Source: Streptomyces shenzhenensis (GTDB taxonomy: Bacteria > Actinomycetota > Actinomycetes > Streptomycetales > Streptomycetaceae). From it: a stretch of 64,000 bases of DNA. The position numbers and the translations under genes are program-made. Of this stretch, positions 17,149 to 25,828 are shown piece by piece (the stretch's first letter is position 1; each line of letters begins with the position of its first letter). The stretch is taken from the NCBI RefSeq assembly GCF_003688995.1, contig NZ_PENI01000002.1, positions 186,001 through 250,000 on the forward strand, read 5' to 3'. The notes under the pieces were generated by a model. That model was not told the origin of the DNA, ran no database searches, and saw only the letters and a list, made by a program, of their open reading frames with translations.

Positions 17149-18402
17149 CTACGCCTCCTCGGTCAGCAGCGTCCGGCCCCACCAGTCGTCCGCGTCGCGG
17201 ACGCCGGGCGGGATCGCGAAGACAGCAGAACCCACATGCTGGATGTACTCGTTGAGCGCGTCCGACGCCGCCAGTCGGCGCTGGAGCGGAATGAACCCGG
17301 TGCGGGGGTCGCGCTGGTAGGCCAGGAAGAACAGGCCCGCGTCCAGCCGGCCGAGCCCGTCGGTGCCGTCCGTGAAGGAGTAGCCCCGGCGCAGGATCGT
17401 CACCCCGTCGTTGGCGTCGGGGTGGGCGAGCCGGACGTGCGCGGTGGGCTTCATCGCCTTCAGGAACGGCTCGTCGTGCTCCTTCGGCTTGCCGGCCGGC
17501 GCGCCCTCGCCCTTGTCCCGGCCGAAGACGTCCTCCTGCTCCTGGAGCGAAGTCCGGTCCCAGGTCTCGATGTTCATACGGATGCGCCGCGCCACGAGAT
17601 ACGACCCGCCGGTCATCCAGGCGGGCCCGTCCCCGTCCCCGACCCACACGAACCGGCTCAGCCGGTCCGTCTCGGTGCCCGCGATGTTGCGGGTGCCGTC
17701 CTTGAACCCGAAGAGATTGCGCGGGGTCTGGGCGTCCGGGGTCGTCGACGACGTCTTGCCGAAGCCGAGCTGCGACCAGCGGACGGCGACCTTGCCGAAG
17801 CCGATGCGGGCCAGGTTACGGATGGCGTGCACGGCGACCTGCGGGTCGTCGGCACAGGCCTGGACGCACAGGTCGCCGCCGGTGCGCGCGCGGTCGAGAT
17901 TGTCGCCCGGGAACTTGGGCAGGTCGACGAGGGAGGCGGGCCGCCGGTCCGCGAGCCCGAACCGGTCGAAGAGGGACGGCCCGAACCCGACGGTGAGCGT
18001 CAGCCGGGACGGCCTCAGCCCCAGCGCCTCGCCGGTGTCGTCGGGCGGCGCCTCGGCCAGCCCGCCGTAGGCGCCCGCGCCGACCGTGCCGCCCGCGGTC
18101 ATCCGGCGGGCGGCGGCCGTCCAGTCCTTGAGGAGCCGGACGAACGCGGCCCGGTCGTCGGTCTTCACGTCGAACGCGGCGAAGTGCAGCCGGTCCTGCA
18201 CGGGCGTGGCGATGCCCGCCTGATGGGCGCCGTGGAAGCCGACCGCGGTGCCCGCCTCGGCGGCGGCCGGGTCGGCGTCCTGGCCGGCCCGGGTCATCGC
18301 GACGGCACCGCCGGCCGCGGCGGCGCCGAGCGCGAGCCCGGCACCGCCCCAGCCGATCAGCGCGCGGCGCGAGGGGCTGTGGCCCCCCTGGGTCTCCGTC
18401 AT
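17149..18402 (-). CDS. efeB: Deferrochelatase/peroxidase EfeB (DyP-type haem peroxidase)
   Basis: The 417-residue protein is a Tat-exported haem peroxidase that partners EfeO and EfeU, and in other bacteria can oxidise iron or remove it from haem. The Tat signal is SRRALIGWGGAGLALG at the N-terminus. The DyP fingerprint GFKDGTRN supplies the distal Asp, and the proximal His region reads AHVRLAHPDANDG. Domain order is the usual two ferredoxin-like halves. It lies 12 bp after efeO and 3 bp before efeU. Expression should follow the iron box upstream of efeO. Confidence 0.94.
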   Translation of the reverse strand: MTETQGGHSPSRRALIGWGGAGLALGAAAAGGAVAMTRAGQDADPAAAEAGTAVGFHGAHQAGIATPVQDRLHFAAFDVKTDDRAAFVRLLKDWTAAARRMTAGGTVGAGAYGGLAEAPPDDTGEALGLRPSRLTLTVGFGPSLFDRFGLADRRPASLVDLPKFPGDNLDRARTGGDLCVQACADDPQVAVHAIRNLARIGFGKVAVRWSQLGFGKTSSTTPDAQTPRNLFGFKDGTRNIAGTETDRLSRFVWVGDGDGPAWMTGGSYLVARRIRMNIETWDRTSLQEQEDVFGRDKGEGAPAGKPKEHDEPFLKAMKPTAHVRLAHPDANDGVTILRRGYSFTDGTDGLGRLDAGLFFLAYQRDPRTGFIPLQRRLAASDALNEYIQHVGSAVFAIPPGVRDADDWWGRTLLTEEA

Positions 18403-18414
18403 CTGCGTCCCCGC

Positions 18415-19548
18415 CTACTTCACGACCGCGGCGGCGAGCTTGGACAGCGGCTCGGCGAGCGCGTTCACCGCGTCCGACAGCTCCTTGCGCTGCTCCTCGG
18501 TGACCTTGTCGTACGAGACGAACTCGTACGAGGCCCGGTCCGAGCGGTACTTGTCGAGCAGGGCGTCGAGCGCCGCGAACTGCTTGTCCAACTCCCCGGT
18601 CAGCACCGCGTCGTTCGCCGAGGCGACCGGCTTGAGCAGCTCGTACGCCCGCTGCGCGCCCTCGACGTTGCCCTTGAAGTCGACGAGGTCGGTGTGCGCG
18701 TAGCGGTCCTCCTCGCCGGTGACCTTGCCGGTGGCGACCTCGTCGAGCAGCTCCTTGGCGCCGTTGGCCATGGAGGTCGGGGTGATCTCGGCGGTGCCGA
18801 CCCGCTTCTGCCAGTCCTTCAGGTCGGTGACCAGCTGGTCGGCGAGGGTCTTCTCCTCGGCGCCGATCTTCTTGTCGTGCCAGAGGGACTTCTCCAGGCG
18901 GTGCCAGCCGGTCCACTTCTGGCCCTCTTCGAGCCCGTCCTCGCGGACGTCGACCTTGGGGTCGATGTCGCCGAAGGACTCGGCGACCGGCTCGGTGCGC
19001 TCCCAGCCGAGGCGGGAGGGGGCGTAGGCCTTCTTGGCGGCCTCCAGGTCGCCGTCCTTGATCGCCTGCGCGAAGGTCTCGACCCGCGGCAGCGTCTCGT
19101 CGGCCTGGTCCTGGGCGTACTGGCGGTACTCGGCGACCGCCTTGTCCAGCTTCGGGTCCCGCTTGGCGGTGCTGCCGCCGGTGACCGTCAGCTTCTGGCG
19201 CACGCCGTGGCCCTTCATCCCCGGGCGGCAGGCGATCTCGTACGAGCCCGCCTTCACCTCGGCGGTCAGCGTGTACTTGGTGCCCGGGCCGATGTTCTCC
19301 TTCTCGGAGACGATCCGGTCGTCCGGGAAGAGGATCTCGACCTCGGTGGCCCGGGAGCCCTTGTTCTCTATCTGGAGGGTGACTTGGCCGGCCGGCACCG
19401 ACTTGGTCGAGGTGTCGCACGTCGAGTCGGCCGCGGTCACCTGGATCGCGTTGCCGTCCGCGGCATCGCTCTTCGCGGTGCAGGCCGTGAGGGCGGTCAG
19501 GGCGGCCACGGCCGTGGCCGCGGTGACGGTGAGGCGGACGGCACGCAT
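18415..19548 (-). CDS. efeO: Iron uptake lipoprotein EfeO (cupredoxin plus M75 domains)
   Basis: This 377-residue periplasm-side protein presents iron to EfeU. A lipobox (LTALTAC) ends the signal peptide. The N-terminal cupredoxin-like domain carries Cys in STCDTS and CRPGM. The C-terminal M75 imelysin-like domain carries the metal motif HRLE in GWHRLEKSLW. This two-domain form is the full-length EfeO. It is the first gene of the operon. An iron box begins 28 bp upstream of the start (19576-19594). Confidence 0.93.
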   Translation of the reverse strand: MRAVRLTVTAATAVAALTALTACTAKSDAADGNAIQVTAADSTCDTSTKSVPAGQVTLQIENKGSRATEVEILFPDDRIVSEKENIGPGTKYTLTAEVKAGSYEIACRPGMKGHGVRQKLTVTGGSTAKRDPKLDKAVAEYRQYAQDQADETLPRVETFAQAIKDGDLEAAKKAYAPSRLGWERTEPVAESFGDIDPKVDVREDGLEEGQKWTGWHRLEKSLWHDKKIGAEEKTLADQLVTDLKDWQKRVGTAEITPTSMANGAKELLDEVATGKVTGEEDRYAHTDLVDFKGNVEGAQRAYELLKPVASANDAVLTGELDKQFAALDALLDKYRSDRASYEFVSYDKVTEEQRKELSDAVNALAEPLSKLAAAVVK

Positions 19549-19575
19549 GCAGGCTCCAAGCGGGAAGCAGTCTGG

Positions 19576-19594
19576 TGAGGCTGGCCTAACTTAC
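19576..19594. promoter_or_regulatory. Iron box (DmdR/IdeR-type operator) of efeOBU
   Basis: TGAGGCTGGCCTAACTTAC matches the consensus TTAGGTTAGCCTAACCTAA at 14 of 19 positions by eye. It lies 28-46 bp upstream of efeO, where binding of an iron-loaded DtxR-family repressor would block transcription. A second partial match (TGAGCCTTACCTCA) follows at 19596-19609, so two dimers may bind. Confidence 0.75.
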
Positions 19595-19711
19595 CTGAGC
19601 CTTACCTCACACATACCCGCCCGGACGGTGATTCAGCTCTCACTGAAAGATCACAGACACGGCTTGATCTCGACGACTCAAAATCGCCGCCAAGGGCGGG
19701 TAACGGAGGGG

Positions 19712-20605
19712 TCAAGTCATGCGCCGCGGGACGATCAGGACGGCCCCGGTGCGGGGGTGCGGGAACACCTCGACGGGCTGCTCGTAGACGTCCGACAGCA
19801 GGTGTTCGTCGAACACCTCCGCCGGCGGGCCCTCGGCCGCGACGCGCCCCGCGCTGAGGATCGCGACCCGGTGCGCGTAGGCCGCCGCCAGGGCCAGATC
19901 GTGCAACACCACGACCACCGCGTCACCGGCGTGCGCCCTTTCCCGGCACAGCCGCAGCACCGACTCCTGATGCTTGAGGTCGAGGGCGGCGGTCGGCTCG
20001 TCCAGCAGGAGCAGCGGTGCGTGCTGGGCGAGCACCCGAGCGAGCGCGACCCGGGCGCGCTCCCCGCCGCTCAGCGCGGAGAACGGCCGCAGCGCGAAGC
20101 CGGTGACCTCCGTCGCCGCCATCGCCCGGGCCACCGCGAGGTCGTCGTCCGCGGGGGAGGAGGCGTGCGGCGCGCGGCCCATCCGGACCACCTCCGCCAC
20201 CGTGAAGGGGAAGGACAGCGTCGACGACTGGGGGAGCACGGCCCGGCGCAGGGCGAGTTCGGCCGCGGACCACTGCGGGGCGGGGCGGCCGTGGATGCGT
20301 ACGACGCCGGCGGCCGGCGCGAGATCCGCCGCGAGGGCGCTCAACAGGGTGGACTTCCCGGCCCCGTTGGGGCCGACGAGGGCGAGGAGTTCACCGGCGC
20401 GGGCGGACAGGTCGACGCCGTCCAGCACGGTGCGGGTGCCCAGGCGGACGCGCAGGCCCTCGGCCTCGGCGAGCACGGCACCGGGGACGGCCGGGGCGGG
20501 GGCGGCCGGCCTGGCACGCAGCAGTCTCACGGACGAACCCTTTCGATCGAACACCCGAGGGCGCGTCGGCGGACCTGGGCGGTGTGGGCAGGCGGTGGGC
20601 GTCAT
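19712..20605 (-). CDS. hmuV: Haem ABC transporter ATP-binding protein HmuV
   Basis: This 297-residue ATPase drives haem import through HmuU. Walker A is GPNGAGKST, the signature is LSGGERARVALAR, and Walker B reads PLLLLDEPTAALDLKHQ. The motif LPQSSTLSFPFTVAEVV is characteristic of haem and siderophore importer ATPases. The ATG at 20605 overlaps the hmuU stop by 4 bp (ATGA) and adds about 45 residues before the ATPase core; an internal GTG giving MRLLRARPAAP is an alternative. It is the last gene of hmuTUV. Confidence 0.9.
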   Translation of the reverse strand: MTPTACPHRPGPPTRPRVFDRKGSSVRLLRARPAAPAPAVPGAVLAEAEGLRVRLGTRTVLDGVDLSARAGELLALVGPNGAGKSTLLSALAADLAPAAGVVRIHGRPAPQWSAAELALRRAVLPQSSTLSFPFTVAEVVRMGRAPHASSPADDDLAVARAMAATEVTGFALRPFSALSGGERARVALARVLAQHAPLLLLDEPTAALDLKHQESVLRLCRERAHAGDAVVVVLHDLALAAAYAHRVAILSAGRVAAEGPPAEVFDEHLLSDVYEQPVEVFPHPRTGAVLIVPRRMT

Positions 20606-21684
20606 GCCCAACCCCCCTGTCTGCGGCGGGTTCTGCGGAGCAGCCAGAAGAAGAACGGGCTGCCGAGCAGGGCGGTCAGCACGCCGAGCGGAAGTTCGGC
20701 GGGCGCGGCGACCGTACGGGCCGTCAGATCGGCGCCGAGCAGGACCAGCGCGCCGAGCAGCGCGCTCGCCGGGATGAGGAAGCGGTGGCCGGGCCCGGCC
20801 AGCATCCGCAGCAGATGCGGTACGACGAGGCCGACGAAGGCGATGATCCCGGCGACGCTCACGGCCGCCGCCGTCAGCAGCGCGATGACCAGCACCAGCA
20901 CGAGCCGCAGCCGCTCCACGTCCACGCCCAGATGCCGTGCGGGCCGCTCGCCGAGCGCCAGCAGGTCGAGCCGGCGGGCGTGGCCCGGGGCCAGGGCGAG
21001 CCCGAGCACCGCGCAGGGCAGCACGGCCAGCACCTTGGGCCAGGTCGCCTGGGACAGCGAGCCGAGCTGCCAGAAGGTGATCTGGTTCACGGCGGCGGTG
21101 TCCGCGAAGAACAGGAACAGCCCGATCAGCGCGCCCGCGAAGGCGTTCACCGCGATCCCGGTGAGGATCAGCGTCACCACCTCGGTACGGCCGCCGGACC
21201 GCGACATCCCGTACACCAGCAGGACCGTGCCAAGACCCGCCGCGAACGCGAACGCCGACACCGTCCAGTCGCCCAGGAAGTCGAGGCCGAACGCGATCGC
21301 CGCCACCGCGCCGACCGCCGCGCCCGAGGAGACGCCGATGACGCCGGGCTCGGCGAGCGGATTGCCGAACACGCCCTGCATCAGGGCCCCGGCGCAGCCC
21401 AGTGAGGCGCCGACCAGCAGCGCCAGCACGATGCGCGGGAAGCGGACGTTCCACAGGACCGACTCGGCCACCCGGTCGAGCGCGGAGCCGCCGACGCCCA
21501 TACGGTGCAGCACGGAGCCGAGCACGTCGCCGGTCGGGATCGGATAGGCGCCCAGGCCCGCGGCCACCGGGACGAGCACCAGCAGGGCGGCGATCAGCCC
21601 GGCGGTGAGCAGCCAGGCGGTGGAGCGCCCGCGGCGCGCGGGGGGTTCGGCGGTCCGTTCGGCCGGTTCGCCGAGCACGGTCAC
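20602..21684 (-). CDS. hmuU: Haem ABC transporter permease HmuU (FecCD family)
   Basis: The 360-residue integral membrane protein has about ten hydrophobic segments and belongs to the BtuC/FecCD permeases. Family landmarks are RFPRIVLALLVGASLGCAGA, GVSSGAAVGA and GIIAFVGLVVPHLLR. It forms the channel through which haem delivered by HmuT enters the cytoplasm. The GTG start overlaps the hmuT stop (GTGA) and its own stop overlaps hmuV, so all three are translationally coupled. Confidence 0.93.
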   Translation of the reverse strand: MTVLGEPAERTAEPPARRGRSTAWLLTAGLIAALLVLVPVAAGLGAYPIPTGDVLGSVLHRMGVGGSALDRVAESVLWNVRFPRIVLALLVGASLGCAGALMQGVFGNPLAEPGVIGVSSGAAVGAVAAIAFGLDFLGDWTVSAFAFAAGLGTVLLVYGMSRSGGRTEVVTLILTGIAVNAFAGALIGLFLFFADTAAVNQITFWQLGSLSQATWPKVLAVLPCAVLGLALAPGHARRLDLLALGERPARHLGVDVERLRLVLVLVIALLTAAAVSVAGIIAFVGLVVPHLLRMLAGPGHRFLIPASALLGALVLLGADLTARTVAAPAELPLGVLTALLGSPFFFWLLRRTRRRQGGWA

Positions 21685-22712
21685 TCGGCACCGTCCCGGT
21701 ACAGCTGCGCGACCACCGTGGTGAGCACCTGGTCGGTGCGCGGACCGTAGTTCAGCAGCACCCCGTCCTCGACGGACACGATCCGCCGGTTCATCCCGGC
21801 CGGCGTCTGCGCGACGCCCGGGATCTTCACCAGTCCGTCGGTCCCGCCGACCGATTCGAGTCCCTTGGCCATCACCAGGATCGCGTCCGGCGCGGCCGCG
21901 GCGAGCGCCTCGGTGGTGATCGCGGTGAAGTCCTTCGTCAGGCCCGACTCGGCCCCGGCGTCGACCGCCCCGGCGGCCTCCAGCAGCGAGGTCGCGCCGG
22001 ACCCCTTGCCGCCGATGAGGTAGACGGAGGCGGAGCCGCGCAGATAGAGGAAGGCGACCCGGGGCCGTTCGGTGTGGTCCGGGACCGTCCCGCGCACGGC
22101 GGCGATCCGCTGCTCGGAGCGCCGGGTCAGTTCCGTCCCGGCGGCCGGGACGCCGAGCGCGCCGGCCACCGCCCGGATGCGCGGGCCCACGTCGTCAAGG
22201 CCCCGGGCCGCGGCGACGACGAGCACCGGCACCCCGGCCGCGCGGATCTGGTCCATGGCCTCCTGCGGGCCGCTGGTCTCCTCGGCGAGGACCAGGTCGG
22301 GCCGCAGGGAGAGCACGCTCTCCGCGGACACGTCGTGGTTGCGGGTCACCACCGGGAGCTTCGCCGCCTGTTCGAAGGTGGCGGTGATGTCGCGGGCGAC
22401 GACCCGGTCGCCGAGCCCGAGGGTGAACACGATCTCGCTGAGGCTGCCGGAGAGCGGGACGATGCGCCGCGTCTGGCGCACCGTCACCGTGCCGCCGTCG
22501 GCCGAGGCGACGGTGACGGGGAGTTTCGGTGCGGGGGTGTCCGGCAGCGGCTCGACGCGGTCGGCCGTGGTCGTCGTCGAGGTCCCCCCGGTCCTTCCCG
22601 GCTTCCCGGTCGCGTCGGCGGCTTCGGGGGAGCCGCCGCAGCCGGTCGCGGCCAGGGTGAGGGCGAGCACGGAGACCAGTGCTCCCGCCAGTCGGGTGCG
22701 CAAGCGTCGCAC
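21681..22712 (-). CDS. hmuT: Haem-binding lipoprotein HmuT
   Basis: The 343-residue protein is a class III solute-binding lipoprotein with lipobox LAATGC. It is followed by a Ser/Thr/Gly linker (TGGTSTTTTADR). The fold is a two-lobed periplasmic-binding domain with RIVPLSGSLSEIVFTLGLGDRV and RPDLVLAEETSGPQ, as in HmuT and BtuF proteins. It captures haem and hands it to HmuUV. It is transcribed divergently from the HtaA genes, sharing an iron box in the 103-bp gap. Confidence 0.93.
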   Translation of the reverse strand: MRRLRTRLAGALVSVLALTLAATGCGGSPEAADATGKPGRTGGTSTTTTADRVEPLPDTPAPKLPVTVASADGGTVTVRQTRRIVPLSGSLSEIVFTLGLGDRVVARDITATFEQAAKLPVVTRNHDVSAESVLSLRPDLVLAEETSGPQEAMDQIRAAGVPVLVVAAARGLDDVGPRIRAVAGALGVPAAGTELTRRSEQRIAAVRGTVPDHTERPRVAFLYLRGSASVYLIGGKGSGATSLLEAAGAVDAGAESGLTKDFTAITTEALAAAAPDAILVMAKGLESVGGTDGLVKIPGVAQTPAGMNRRIVSVEDGVLLNYGPRTDQVLTTVVAQLYRDGAE

Positions 22713-22761
22713 GGTCCTGTCCCGTTCCCTTCGGTTGCTTCCGAAATCTGCAAGGTTGAGC

Positions 22762-22780
22762 TTAGGTTAGCCTTACCTTT
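22762..22780. promoter_or_regulatory. Iron box shared by hmuTUV and the HtaA genes
   Basis: TTAGGTTAGCCTTACCTTT matches the DmdR/IdeR consensus at 16 of 19 positions. It sits in the middle of the 103-bp divergent gap, 50 bp from the hmuT start and 35 bp from the first HtaA start. A repressor bound here could silence both directions. Confidence 0.85.
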
Positions 22781-22815
22781 AATCGCTACCGGCTGTCGCA
22801 TCCGGAGGACCTCCC

Positions 22816-24225
22816 ATGCCCACGCCCCTACGGCACCCGTCTGCCGTGTTGTGCGCGGCCGTTCTGGGAGCGCTGCTGCTCTCGGTCCCCGCCGCGCACG
22901 CCGAGAGCCGTACCGTCCAGGGCGGCCGCCTCGACTGGGGCGTCAAATCGTCGTTCCAGAGCTATGTCACCGGGCCGATCGCCAAGGGCAGTTACTCGCT
23001 CACCGGCGGCGCGGCCACCGTGGGCAGCAGCCAGTTCCGCTTCCCCTCGGCGACCGGCAGCTACGACGGCGCCACCGGGGCGTTCGCCGCGTCCTTCGCG
23101 GGCGGCGTGCACTTCGTCGGCCACCGGAAGAGCGACGGCTCGTACCAGCTCGACCTCACGCTCAGCCGCCCCACCGTCCGGATCTCCGGCGCCACCGGCA
23201 CGCTCTACCTGGACGTCACCAGCAAGGCGAAGGACACCGGGACGGTCACGACGTCCGCACAGGTGCCCTTCGCCTCCCTCGCCCTCGGCGGTATCGACAT
23301 GAAGGGCGGCGGCACCGCCGTCGTCCTGAACAATGTGCCCGCCACGCTGACCGCCCAGGGTGCCACGTCCTTCGCCGGGTACTACTCGGCCGGGACCGCC
23401 CTCGACCCGGTCAGCCTGGCCGCCGACGTCAAGCCGGCCGCGCGGCCCACACCGACGGCCACGCGTACCCCCACCGCGACCGAGTCGCCCGCGAAGAAGG
23501 CGCCGTCGAAGGGCGGCGCGATCGCGGACGGCGCCGTCGACTGGGGGGTGCGCCGCACCTTCCGGGAGTACGTCACCGGCGACATCGCCCGCGGCAAGTG
23601 GACGCTGAGCGACGGCGCCCGGGACGGCGGAGCCCTCTTCCGCTTCCCGGCGGGCGAGGGCACCTACCGCAAGGGCGAGCTGACCGCGAGCTTCGACGGC
23701 GCCGTACGCTTCACCGGCGAACACGGCCTCGACCTGCGGCTGAGCGGCGTCCGGGTCACCGTCGCGGACGGCCGGGGCACCCTCTACGCCGATGTGAGCG
23801 GCGACGACCTCACCGGGAAGAAGATGCCGCTGGTGACCTTCGCCGCACCGGACTTCGCCGCCCGTGACGGACTGGCCTCGGTCACCGAGGCACCGGCGAA
23901 GCTCACCGCCGAGGGCGCCCGGGCCTTCGGCGGGATGTATCCGAAGGGCACCGAGATGGACCCGGTCTCGCTGGCCGTCGCCCTCACCGACGACGCCACG
24001 CTGCCCGCGCTGCCCGACCTGGGCAGCGTGGCCGACCCGACGCCGTCGGCCACGCCGACCCCGACCCGGGACGCCACGGCGGAGCCGGTCGCGGGCGAAT
24101 CCGCCGACGGCGGCGCCCCCGTCCTGCCCCTCACCCTCGCGGCGGCCGGCCTGCTGCTGGCCGGTGCGGGCACCGCGGTCGCCGTCCGCAGGCGCCGCGC
24201 CCGCCCGGCCGCCGACGAGGACTGA
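22816..24225 (+). CDS. HtaA-domain haem-binding surface protein, membrane-anchored
   Basis: The 469-residue exported protein carries two HtaA domains, at roughly residues 35-195 and 237-395. Each starts with a DWGV(K/R)..F..YV pattern (LDWGVKSSFQSYV; VDWGVRRTFREYV), in which Tyr is known to bind haem in corynebacterial HtaA. A Sec signal precedes them and a Thr/Pro linker separates them. The C-terminus has a hydrophobic helix and VRRRRARP tail but no sortase motif, so it is membrane-held. It probably passes haem to HmuT. A second HtaA gene follows 41 bp downstream. Confidence 0.92.
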   Translation: MPTPLRHPSAVLCAAVLGALLLSVPAAHAESRTVQGGRLDWGVKSSFQSYVTGPIAKGSYSLTGGAATVGSSQFRFPSATGSYDGATGAFAASFAGGVHFVGHRKSDGSYQLDLTLSRPTVRISGATGTLYLDVTSKAKDTGTVTTSAQVPFASLALGGIDMKGGGTAVVLNNVPATLTAQGATSFAGYYSAGTALDPVSLAADVKPAARPTPTATRTPTATESPAKKAPSKGGAIADGAVDWGVRRTFREYVTGDIARGKWTLSDGARDGGALFRFPAGEGTYRKGELTASFDGAVRFTGEHGLDLRLSGVRVTVADGRGTLYADVSGDDLTGKKMPLVTFAAPDFAARDGLASVTEAPAKLTAEGARAFGGMYPKGTEMDPVSLAVALTDDATLPALPDLGSVADPTPSATPTPTRDATAEPVAGESADGGAPVLPLTLAAAGLLLAGAGTAVAVRRRRARPAADED

Positions 24226-24266
24226 CCACCCCGACCCACACCCCGACGAAGGAGACGCAACCTCCC

Positions 24267-25760
24267 ATGCCTGCCACCACCCCAAGGCGCCTCGCCCTCG
24301 CCGCCGCCCTCGCGGTCACCCTGGGCGCCGGCGCGTTCACCGCGACCAGCGCCTCGGCCGCCGAAGTCCCGCTCAGCGGTTACGAGTTGACGTGGGGCAT
24401 CAAGCAGTCGTACCGCACGTACGTGACCAGATTCGCGGCCGGCACCTTCACGCCCGCGGACGGTGCGAGCCAGGCGGCCGACAACGGTGCCTTCACCTTC
24501 GTCCGGGGCACCGGCGGCTACGACTCCGACGCGCACACCGTGTCCCTCGGCTTCGAGGGCAGCCTGGCGATCGAGTCCAAGCTGCACGGCTTCGAACTGA
24601 CCCTCAGCGACGTCAGGTTCGACAGCAAGGACGCCGAGATCACCGCCGACGTCACCCGCGGCGGCAGCACCACGCAGGACGTACCGCTCGCGACGGTCGC
24701 CGTCACCCGCCAGATGACGGACATGACGACCACGCTCACCAAGGAGGCCGCGGACGTCTTCGGCAGCGCGGGCTACGAGGGCGCGGCCGGCGACCCGCTG
24801 ACGGTCGTCCAGACGACGTCCCCGTCCCCCTCCCCGTCGACGTCCGAGACGACCTCGCCGACGCCGTCCCCGACCCCCAGCGCGACCGAGAGCACCTCTC
24901 CGTCCCCGTCGGCGACCGGGAGCACGACGCCCTCCCCGACGGCCACGCCCGGCGGTTCCCCCTCCGAACCGGCCCCCGCCCAGGGCGAGATAGCCGACGG
25001 CACGCTCGCCTGGGGCGTCAAGGAGTCCTTCCGCAAGTACGTGGTGGACGGCGTGGCCCAGGGCACGATCACGGTGTCCGACGGCGCCACCCAGGCCGAC
25101 GGCAACGGCGCGTTCACCTTCCCCGACGCGACCGGAAGTTACGACACCGACGCCGGCACCCTCGACGCCGCCTTCGACGGCGCCGTCAACTTCAAGGGCC
25201 ACGAGAACAACGGGAGTTACGGCCTCGACCTGACCCTCGACGGCCTCCGCGCGACGCTCGACGGCGGTACGGGCGAGCTGACCGCCGATGTCACGAGCCT
25301 CGGCGAGAAGTCGGCGGACGTGGTGCTGGCCGACCTGAAGGCGCCCTCGGCGGACCTCACCGCGACGGACGACGTCATCACCGTGAAGGGCGTCACCGCG
25401 ACGCTCACCGAGGCCGGCGCGAAGGCCTTCGGCGGCTTCTACCAGGCGGGCACCGAACTCGACCCGGTCGACCTGTCCGTGGCCCTGACCGACGACGCCG
25501 AACTCCCTTCCGACGACGGTGGTTCGGGCGGCTCGGACATCTCGGGCGGCACCGGCACCTCCGGCGGCACCGGCACGGCGAGCGGCGGCGTCACCGGCTC
25601 CACGACCGGCGGCGCGACCGGCAGCCTCGCCACGACCGGCTCGGAGGTCCCGGCGGGCGCACTGGGCGCGGGGGCCGCGCTGGCGGTGGCCGCGGGAACC
25701 GGAGTGGTCCTCGCGGTACGCAGGCGTCAGGTGCCGGTACCGGGGAACGCCCGCTCCTGA
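24267..25760 (+). CDS. HtaA-domain haem-binding protein with LAxTG cell-wall anchor
   Basis: This 497-residue protein has a signal peptide (ATSASAAE cleavage region) and two HtaA domains, at about 37-180 and 248-410, beginning LTWGIKQSYRTYV and LAWGVKESFRKYV. Between them is a long Ser/Thr/Pro linker. The C-terminus reads SLATTGSEVPAG, then a hydrophobic stretch and VRRRQ. LATTG fits the LAxTG motif of class E sortases used by high-GC actinomycetes. It is thus likely linked to peptidoglycan and is the outermost haem receptor, with its membrane-anchored neighbour next in the relay. GAAGGAG precedes the ATG. Confidence 0.92.
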   Translation: MPATTPRRLALAAALAVTLGAGAFTATSASAAEVPLSGYELTWGIKQSYRTYVTRFAAGTFTPADGASQAADNGAFTFVRGTGGYDSDAHTVSLGFEGSLAIESKLHGFELTLSDVRFDSKDAEITADVTRGGSTTQDVPLATVAVTRQMTDMTTTLTKEAADVFGSAGYEGAAGDPLTVVQTTSPSPSPSTSETTSPTPSPTPSATESTSPSPSATGSTTPSPTATPGGSPSEPAPAQGEIADGTLAWGVKESFRKYVVDGVAQGTITVSDGATQADGNGAFTFPDATGSYDTDAGTLDAAFDGAVNFKGHENNGSYGLDLTLDGLRATLDGGTGELTADVTSLGEKSADVVLADLKAPSADLTATDDVITVKGVTATLTEAGAKAFGGFYQAGTELDPVDLSVALTDDAELPSDDGGSGGSDISGGTGTSGGTGTASGGVTGSTTGGATGSLATTGSEVPAGALGAGAALAVAAGTGVVLAVRRRQVPVPGNARS

Positions 25761-25828
25761 ACCGGACCTGTACAACGGGGCGGCCGGCCGCCGCGACGGC
25801 CGGCCGCCCCCGGTGCTTGAATGCCTGG

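Noticed and set aside
16153..19578. 1,141-codon plus-strand ORF over the efe operon
   Set aside because: It covers three well-defined genes on the other strand and has no motifs.
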